A stretch of 64,000 nucleotides of DNA from VRUE01 sp963715625 (GTDB lineage: Bacteria > Actinomycetota > Thermoleophilia > Solirubrobacterales > 70-9). Under the pieces are notes generated by a model, which searched no databases, was not told the origin of the DNA, and worked only from the letters and a program-made list of their open reading frames with translations. Position 1 is the first letter of the stretch, and each line of letters opens with the position of its first letter. The position numbers were made by a program, and so were the translations under genes. Location of the stretch: positions 1,612,001 to 1,676,000 of the forward strand of contig OY970260.1 in NCBI GenBank assembly GCA_963715625.1, given 5' to 3'. Of this stretch, positions 58,379 to 64,000 are shown piece by piece.

Positions 58379-60535
58379 ATGCTCGACGCCCTCGCCCGCT
58401 TCGCCGACGGCAATCCCCGCCGCATCGTCCTCGCCGCGATCATCCTCTTCGTCCTCGCCGCCGCGCTCGGCGGCTCGGTCGCCTCGCGGCTCGACCCATA
58501 CGGCGCCGATGACCCGGCGACCGAGGCGGTCAGGGCACAGAGGGCGCTCGAGGGTGCCGGCCTGCGACCTCCGGCGGTGATCGCCGCCGTCGAGGACGCC
58601 CCAGTCGCCTCCCCCGCAACCCGCAGACGAGTGACGCGGCTCGAGGAAATCGTCCGTCGCCGTGGCGACGTCGCCTCCGTCACCGGGTACTACGACACCG
58701 GCTCCCCTGCCTTCGTCGCGCGCGACCGCCGCTCCACCTACTTCGCGATCGCGCTGAAGCCGACTGAGGACAAGGCCTGGCAGGAGGCGGGCAGCGCGAT
58801 CGCCCACCGCCTCGCGCGCGAGCCGGGCGTCGTCGTCGGCGGCCCCGCGGTCTTCCGGGAGCAGGTCAACCTGCAGGTCGAGGAGGACCTGCGGCGGGCG
58901 GAGCTGCTCGCCTTCCCGCTGCTCTTCCTGCTCTCGCTGCTCTTCTTCCGCAGCCTGGTCGCCGCCCTGCTGCCGCTGATGATCGGTGGCCTGGCGATCG
59001 TCGGCACCTTCCTGATCCTGCGCGTCGCCAGCGAATTCGGCTCGATCTCGATCTTCGCGCTCAACCTGACGACCGCGCTCGGGCTCGGCCTGGCGATCGA
59101 CTACAGCCTCTTCGTCGTCTCCCGCTACCGCGAGGAGATTGCCAGGGACGGCCCCAGCCTGGCCGCGATGCGGCGGGTGATGGCGACCTCGGGCCGCACC
59201 GTGCTGTTCTCCTCGCTGACCGTCGCCATCGCGCTCGCCTCGCTGCTCGTCTTTCCTCAGCGCTTCCTCTACTCGATGGGACTCGGCGGCGCCCTGGTGG
59301 CGCTGTTCGCGGCGACGATCTCCCTGACCATCCTGCCCGCCGTCCTCACCCTGCTCGGCACCCGCGTCAACGCGCTCGCCCCGGGCTTCCTGCAGCGCCG
59401 CGCCGAGGCCGACGCGCGATCCGACGAGAGCGGCTTCTGGTACCGGCTCTCGCGCTTCGTGATGCGCCGCCCGGTGCCGGTGGCGACGCTCAGCGCGCTC
59501 TTCCTGATCGTCCTTGGCCTGCCCTTCCTCGGCATCAAGTTCAACACCGTCGACCCGACCATCCTGCCCCCCTCGGCCAGCGCTCGCCAGGCGTACGACA
59601 CGATCGGCGAACGTTTCCCGCCCTACCGCGAAACGCCGATCTGGATCGCCGTCGAGGGCGGCGGGCCGGACACGGCGGCGCGGCTCGCCGCTCGCGTGCG
59701 CCGCCTGGAGGGCATCGCCGAAGTGGCGCCGCCGCGGCGCCTTGCCGACGGCGTCGTCGCGGTCCAGGCGATCTCCGCCGACCCGTTCGTCTCCGACGCC
59801 AGCCAGAACACGGTCAGGGCGGTCCGCGCCCTGCCCGAGCCGCCGCGGACGACGGTGCTGGTCGGCGGCGCCAGCGCCGACTTCGTCGACTTCCAGGCGA
59901 GCCTCAGCCGCCATCTGCCGGTCGCGCTGGCGATCGTCGTCCTCTCGACCCTGGTCATCCTCTTCCTGATGACGGGATCGGTGGTGCTGCCGGTCAAGTC
60001 GCTGCTGATGAGCTTCCTCAACCTCAGCGCCGTCTTCGGCCTCCTCGTCCTGATTTTCCAGGACGGGCGGTTCGAAGACGCGCTCGGCTACACCGGCTCG
60101 GGCGCGCTCGAGCAGTCGATGCCGATCCTGCTTTTCGCGGTCGCCTTCGGCCTCTCAACCGACTACGCCGTATTCCTGCTCTCGCGAATCAAGGAGGCGC
60201 GCGACGCTGGGGCCGGCGAGGCCGAGAGCGTCGCGATTGGCCTCGAGCGGACCGGTCGGATCGTTACCGCGGCGGCGCTGCTGTTCGCCGTCGCGACGCT
60301 CGCCTTCGCCACCTCGCAGATAATCTTCGTCAAGGAGAACGGCATCGGGACCGCACTCGCGGTGCTGATCGACGCCAGCATCATCCGCGCCCTTCTCGTC
60401 CCGTCCCTGATGGCCCTGCTCGGCAGGTGGAACTGGTGGGCACCGCCGCCACTACGGCGCCTTCACGGCCGCATCGGGATCGGCGAGTCCGCGATCGGGC
60501 CATCCCCTACGCCCAGCAAGCCTGCATCGAATTGA
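58379..60535 (+). CDS. MMPL/RND-family transporter
   Basis: 718 residues if translation starts at the ATG at 58379 (MLDALARFADGNPRRIV). The frame is open back into the PadR domain, so a fusion protein starting further upstream (GTG/ATG 58100 or earlier) is possible. Two repeats each give one helix, a large external loop and five more helices. GLGLAIDYSLFVVSRYREE and AFGLSTDYAVFLLSRIKEAR are the paired D-Y motifs of MMPL transporters. Probably exports lipids or drugs by proton motive force. PadR-MMPL pairs are common in actinobacteria as repressor and target. Confidence 0.9.
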   Translation: MLDALARFADGNPRRIVLAAIILFVLAAALGGSVASRLDPYGADDPATEAVRAQRALEGAGLRPPAVIAAVEDAPVASPATRRRVTRLEEIVRRRGDVASVTGYYDTGSPAFVARDRRSTYFAIALKPTEDKAWQEAGSAIAHRLAREPGVVVGGPAVFREQVNLQVEEDLRRAELLAFPLLFLLSLLFFRSLVAALLPLMIGGLAIVGTFLILRVASEFGSISIFALNLTTALGLGLAIDYSLFVVSRYREEIARDGPSLAAMRRVMATSGRTVLFSSLTVAIALASLLVFPQRFLYSMGLGGALVALFAATISLTILPAVLTLLGTRVNALAPGFLQRRAEADARSDESGFWYRLSRFVMRRPVPVATLSALFLIVLGLPFLGIKFNTVDPTILPPSASARQAYDTIGERFPPYRETPIWIAVEGGGPDTAARLAARVRRLEGIAEVAPPRRLADGVVAVQAISADPFVSDASQNTVRAVRALPEPPRTTVLVGGASADFVDFQASLSRHLPVALAIVVLSTLVILFLMTGSVVLPVKSLLMSFLNLSAVFGLLVLIFQDGRFEDALGYTGSGALEQSMPILLFAVAFGLSTDYAVFLLSRIKEARDAGAGEAESVAIGLERTGRIVTAAALLFAVATLAFATSQIIFVKENGIGTALAVLIDASIIRALLVPSLMALLGRWNWWAPPPLRRLHGRIGIGESAIGPSPTPSKPASN

Positions 60536-60621
60536 TACGTCGGGCCTTACGGCCATGGGCTTGGCCATACGCCACCGCTCCATCGCCCACGGCAGTGATC
60601 CGCGTTGAGATCCAGCCAGGC

Positions 60622-60689
60622 CATCCTCTTCCTGATGACGGGATCGGTGGTCGAAGACGCGCTCGGCTACACCGGCTCGGGCGCGCTCG
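60622..60689 (+). repeat. Chimeric partial copy of the MMPL gene
   Basis: 60622-60651 repeats 59956-59985 (CATCCTCTTCCTGATGACGG and following). 60651-60689 repeats 60072-60110. The 86 bp that separate them in the gene are missing. It lies 90 bp after the MMPL stop. A tandem-duplication remnant with internal deletion, similar in kind to that at 36186. Confidence 0.88.
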
Positions 60690-60691
60690 GA

Positions 60692-60722
60692 AGTGTCGCC
60701 GACATTGACTGTCGGCGACACT
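60692..60722. promoter_or_regulatory. 13-bp palindrome upstream of the ATPase gene
   Basis: AGTGTCGCCGACA-TTGAC-TGTCGGCGACACT is a perfect 13-bp inverted repeat, 22 bp before the GTG start of the ATPase gene. The TTGAC in its centre could be part of a -35 element. No T-tract follows, so an operator is likelier than a terminator. GTCGCCGACA also occurs in other actinobacterial dyads bound by AAA/HTH regulators, but no regulator is encoded next to it. Confidence 0.7.
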
Positions 60723-60743
60723 CTGCGTTGGTAACCTAAAGAG

Positions 60744-62114
60744 GTGTCTTTTATCAATCGCGAGCGAGAGCTCGACCAACTCCGGATTTGGTGGAAGCGG
60801 CCCGGCGCAGCCCTTGGGATCGTCTGGGGGCGACGGCGAGTCGGCAAGACCGCTCTGCTCCAGCACTTCGCCGCCGATCGTGCCGCGGTCTTCCACACCG
60901 GCGGCGGCAGGCCGGCGGAGGCGGAGCTCGCCGCGCTCTCACGCGCTGCCGGTCCGCTCCTGGGCGACGGCCTGCGAGACCTCGGGTCGCGCCCCTTCTC
61001 CGACTGGGACGACGCGATCGAGACGCTCGCGCTCGCCGCTCGCGAGCGTCCACTCCTCCTCGTGCTCGACGAGCTGCCGGCTCTCACCGAGGCCGCGCCC
61101 CAGCTCCCGGGCGTGCTCCGTGCGGTCTGGGACCGCGTCCGCTCCCGCACGAAGCTGAAGGTCCTTTTGTGTGGATCGGCGGTGCGCACGATGGAGGCGA
61201 TGCAGGAGGAGCGGGCGCCGCTCTACGGGCGGCTCGACCTGGCCTTGCTCCTGCACCCGTTCGGCCCCCGCGAGGCGGCGCGCATGCTGCACTCCCTGGG
61301 CCCGGCGGAACGGGCGCTGGTCTGGGGGCTGGTGGGCGGCATGCCGCTCTACCTGCAGTGGTGGGACCAGGGTGCCGATGTTCGCGCCAATCTCTCGCGG
61401 CTTGCCTGCACCCCCGGTGGGCAGCTCCTCACCGAGGGCCGGCTGGTGCTGGCCACCGAGGGCGAGGGGGGCGAGCTGGCCCGTCAGGCGCTCTACGCGA
61501 TCGCCGCCGGGCGCACCAAGTTCAACGAGATCGAGCAGGCGGTGCGCGCCGACCCGGGGCGCACTCTCGAGCGTCTCGTCTCGCTGCGCTTGGTCGAGCG
61601 GATCGTGCCGGTCACCGAGGACCCGCGCCGCACCCGCCGCCGCACCTACCGCATCGCCGACAACTTCCTCGCCTTCTGGCTCGGTCTGCTCGATCGCTTC
61701 CGGCCCGAGATCGAGCGCGGGCTCGGCGAGAGCATCCTCGACGTCCTGCTCGACTCGGTCGACGACCACATGGGCAAGCCGTGGGAGGAGGCGTTTCGCG
61801 ACCACCTCAGAAGGCGCGCGGTGGCTGGGGATCTCGGCCCCGACGTCGTCGCGGTCGGGCCCTTCTGGACCGCCGCCGCCGACCCGAGCGAGATCGACGC
61901 CGTGGCCCTCGCGGGGCGCGGGCGCGAGGCCGTGCTCCTCGGCGAGGCGAAGTGGTCCAGGCGCGTCGATGCCGCCCCCCTGCGCGCCGAGCTGCAACGC
62001 AAGGCCGAGGCGCTGCCGCGGCGGGCCGATGAGCTGCGCTACGCGGTGTGCGCGCGCGAGCGGGTCGACAACGCTGCCGATGCCCTCGCGATCACCGCCG
62101 AGGACATCTTCTGA
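60744..62114 (+). CDS. Archaeal-type ATPase with DUF234 nuclease-like domain
   Basis: 456 residues from the GTG at 60744. STAND-like ATPase of the 'ATPase_2' group: Walker A GRRRVGKTALL (residues about 28-38), Walker B LLLVLDELPAL, and LKVLLCGSAVRTMEAM. A winged-helix region at about 245-300 (GRTKFNEIEQAVRADPGRTL, ERIVPVTEDPRRTRRRTYRI). The C-terminal DUF234 domain carries EIDAVAL...VLLGEAKWSRR, a PD-(D/E)XK-like centre. Bacterial homologues occur in accessory DNA and are of uncertain role. A large palindrome lies just upstream. A related ATPase remnant lies 13 bp downstream on the opposite strand. Confidence 0.85.
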   Translation: MSFINRERELDQLRIWWKRPGAALGIVWGRRRVGKTALLQHFAADRAAVFHTGGGRPAEAELAALSRAAGPLLGDGLRDLGSRPFSDWDDAIETLALAARERPLLLVLDELPALTEAAPQLPGVLRAVWDRVRSRTKLKVLLCGSAVRTMEAMQEERAPLYGRLDLALLLHPFGPREAARMLHSLGPAERALVWGLVGGMPLYLQWWDQGADVRANLSRLACTPGGQLLTEGRLVLATEGEGGELARQALYAIAAGRTKFNEIEQAVRADPGRTLERLVSLRLVERIVPVTEDPRRTRRRTYRIADNFLAFWLGLLDRFRPEIERGLGESILDVLLDSVDDHMGKPWEEAFRDHLRRRAVAGDLGPDVVAVGPFWTAAADPSEIDAVALAGRGREAVLLGEAKWSRRVDAAPLRAELQRKAEALPRRADELRYAVCARERVDNAADALAITAEDIF

Positions 62115-62127
62115 TGTTGGGTTGCTC

Positions 62128-62400
62128 TCACTCGAAGAGACGGTCCAGCCCGATCGGTGTCTCGTTGACGCGAGTCCGTCCCGCGGCGATGGCCCGGACG
62201 ACGGCGAAGTAGGTCGCCGGGTCGCGGATCTCCTGCTCCTCGCCGGCCCAGACCTGGTATTGGGGCGTGCCTCCGAGGACGGCGAGGCGGCGCAGCTTCG
62301 ACCGCAGGGCGCTGCCGCTGAGGATCAGGGTCACCGGCGTGCCCTCCCGCTGCCAGCGGTCCCAGTCGTCGAGCGAATCAAGCCAGATCCAGAAGCGTCT
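62128..62400 (-). pseudogene. Fragment of an ATPase_2-type protein
   Basis: A minus-strand frame without start reads WIWLDSLDDWDRWQREGTPV, TLILSGSALRSKLRRLAVLG, TPQYQVWAG and AGRTRVNETPIGLDRLFE. LILSGSAL corresponds to LLCGSAV in the ATPase at 60744. The P-loop and winged-helix parts are missing. It overlaps the next gene's 3' end by two bases. Probably what remains of a second copy or of a deleted neighbour. Confidence 0.6.
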
Positions 62401-64000
62401 ACCGGGCCCCGAACATCATCTCCAGGCGAGCGGCAACCGTGACGTCGCCCTCGACGCTGCAGCGGCCGGCCACCATGACGGCGAGAGGATCCTCGATGCC
62501 GGCCATTACCCGCACCCAGTCGGCGAGACCGAAGTGGATGGTCACCGCCGGATCAAGCGGCGCGGGCTCAAGAAGGCGGGCGCGGCCGGCTCCGGCGTCG
62601 ACCTCGACCGCCCAGCGCCAGGGAGCTTCGCTCGGCGCCTCGATCGCGAAGGGCTGCAGCTCGTAGGCGATCGTGCCGTGAAAGCCGGCTGCCTCGGCGG
62701 GCTGGAATCCGCGCGCCATCGCTCGAATCAATGCCCGCTGGCGCCGGGGGTCGACGAAGCGACGCTCGATTTCGCCATCGTCTAGGTCGCGGACCATCGA
62801 CGCCAGGGCGCGGCGACCGCCCCGCGCCGCGAGCGCGCGAATCCTCCTGGTTCGCTCGGCGCGGCGCCGGTGGCTCGGGGGCTCGCGCCCCTCGATCTCG
62901 GCGCGGGCATCGGCAGCGCACTTGATCGCCCAGCCAACTTCGTGGCGGGTGGCAATCGCCTCCGCCTCGGAGAGGACGCTTCGCGCCTGCTCGGCTTCTC
63001 CGCCATGGTGCAGGGCCCTGGCGAGATCGACTCGGACCAGGGGACGCGCCCAGACCAGCTCCAGCTCATCCGCCCGCGCGACCGCACTGTGCAACTCGCT
63101 GGTCGCGGCGTCCACGCGACCCGCCAGCAGATCGAGCCGGCCAATGTGCCACTCCGGCTGATGGCCGTAGCAGAGCAAGGGCGCCGCCACGATCAGTCGC
63201 GACCGCATCTGCTCCAGCAGCGGCCGCAGTCGCTCCGCAGCCTCGAGGTCGGCGATCGAGGTTGCCGCGTAAGCGAGGTAGCAGACGACCCCAGGAAGGT
63301 GCCCATCCGGGTGCCGCAGTCCATTGAGGTCGTCTTCGAGCAGGGAGCGCAGCTGGCGTCGCGCGGTCTCGCGCTCTCCGTCGATGGCCTCCAAGATCAC
63401 CGCTCCGGCGACGATGGCGCCTCGCGGGATCTCCGCGTCGAGCGCTTCGAAGACGCGCCGCGGCATCTCCGTCTCGCCACCATAGAACCAACCGGTGAGC
63501 GTCGCGAAGCCCAGCTCGGCAAAGATCTGGATGTCCGGGCGCAGGCGACGTACTCCCGCTCCGGCGCGCCGTGCCAAGATCTCCGCCTCCGCGCGCCTGC
63601 CCCGATCGACGAGCCTCATCGAACGATTCAGGTCCACCTCCCAGGTGAAACGGGGACTGCCGAGGCGAGCGGCGATCTCGGCGCCTCGCTCGACCGCCCG
63701 CTCGCACTCGGAGATGCGCGCCATCGAGTAGTTGATCACCGCGCACCACTGCACGACCCGGAAGAGGAGGTCCTCGCGACCGCATTCCTCCGCCGGCCCG
63801 AGCAGCTCGGGCATGGAATTCATGTCCTTCATCAGACCCTCGAAGTCGAGCGGATCGGGGCGGCGGGCAAAGCTCGCCGCCAGCCGCGTGAACTGGGCCA
63901 GGACATGGGCTTCGGGGTCTCCGAGCTCGCCCTCGAGGTCCTCCGCCCGCCGAGCAAGGGAGGCGAGGGTCTCGTCCTCCTTGGTGAAGGTCATCAGGTA
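62399..64000 (-). CDS. Helical-repeat protein with C-terminal SCP2-like domain (partial)
   Basis: At least 533 residues; the frame is still open at the window edge, so the 5' end is missing. Residues up to about 400 are helical repeats (ARLGSPRFTWEVDLNRSMRL, ALHHGGEAEQARSVLSEAEA), like the C-terminal part of large ATP-binding transcription regulators. The final 110 residues (QPAEAAGFHGTIAYELQPFA ... TIHFGLADWVRVMAGIEDPL ... GDVTVAARLEMMFG) form an SCP2/sterol-carrier-type lipid-binding domain. An N-terminal AAA domain outside the window is likely (inference). Confidence 0.75.
   Translation of the reverse strand, partial: YLMTFTKEDETLASLARRAEDLEGELGDPEAHVLAQFTRLAASFARRPDPLDFEGLMKDMNSMPELLGPAEECGREDLLFRVVQWCAVINYSMARISECERAVERGAEIAARLGSPRFTWEVDLNRSMRLVDRGRRAEAEILARRAGAGVRRLRPDIQIFAELGFATLTGWFYGGETEMPRRVFEALDAEIPRGAIVAGAVILEAIDGERETARRQLRSLLEDDLNGLRHPDGHLPGVVCYLAYAATSIADLEAAERLRPLLEQMRSRLIVAAPLLCYGHQPEWHIGRLDLLAGRVDAATSELHSAVARADELELVWARPLVRVDLARALHHGGEAEQARSVLSEAEAIATRHEVGWAIKCAADARAEIEGREPPSHRRRAERTRRIRALAARGGRRALASMVRDLDDGEIERRFVDPRRQRALIRAMARGFQPAEAAGFHGTIAYELQPFAIEAPSEAPWRWAVEVDAGAGRARLLEPAPLDPAVTIHFGLADWVRVMAGIEDPLAVMVAGRCSVEGDVTVAARLEMMFGAR

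Noticed and set aside
58337..59914. 525-residue minus-strand ORF opposite MMPL
   Set aside because: Shadow, with Glu/Arg/Ala/Gly-rich composition and no domain.

Overview
The window is high-GC DNA from an actinomycete-like bacterium. GC-rich codon use, frequent GTG/TTG starts, PadR-MMPL, a soluble Ser/Thr kinase with FHA and PP2C partners, and many cytosolic zinc-ribbon/single-TM proteins suggest Actinomycetota, possibly the Thermoleophilia/Solirubrobacterales. The class-level placement is inference. No rRNA, CRISPR array or complete tRNA gene was found.

1-20 kb is a worn accessory region. It starts at a 42-bp tRNA-Met 3'-half that recurs at 20017, 36073 and 36459. The copies look like attachment-site scars of integrated elements whose integrases are gone. 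A tRNA-Trp 3'-half at 4185 is a fifth scar. The region holds an IS66 element with a perfect 8-bp target duplication, an ISAzo13-like element, two decayed IS982-like elements and a group II intron with a frameshifted reverse transcriptase. The intron sits between a good promoter and mcrB. Defence genes include mcrBC, a type IIL restriction-modification gene that has lost its methyltransferase core, a DUF3732 remnant and several toxin-antitoxin pairs. A secreted CAP/RTX-repeat protein is also present.

20-36 kb begins with toxin-antitoxin genes and a graveyard of gene fragments (P450, peptidase-like). It then carries a tight operon at 23.3-31.6 kb: a leader ORF, a Ser/Thr kinase with four N-terminal PPTxxD repeats, two membrane proteins, a coiled-coil protein, a ClpB-like AAA+ ATPase, a radical-SAM activase-like protein, a double-zinc-ribbon FHA protein and a PP2C phosphatase. 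Most junctions are ATGA/GTGA overlaps. I infer a phospho-switch: the kinase phosphorylates its own TxxD repeats, FHA binds them, PP2C resets them, and the output runs through AAA+, radical SAM and membrane proteins. I know of no named system with exactly this content. It is the best candidate for an undescribed system here.

36.5-54.5 kb is a dense array of envelope proteins, many with one or two CxxC...CxxC zinc ribbons at a terminus predicted to be cytosolic. They include a SecD-head-like protein without the channel, a SurA-like/cyclophilin fusion, an ABCG-like exporter, a penicillin-binding-fold protein, lipoproteins and multi-TM proteins. One domain is shared between this array and the kinase operon, so the two blocks are probably functionally related.

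54.5-64 kb returns to smaller modules: RHH/ParE and HTH/PIN toxin-antitoxin pairs, a frameshifted sigma-like gene, a PadR regulator with its operator run in frame into an MMPL transporter, an archaeal-type ATPase behind a large palindrome, an ATPase remnant, and the 3' part of a large helical-repeat/SCP2 gene cut by the window edge.
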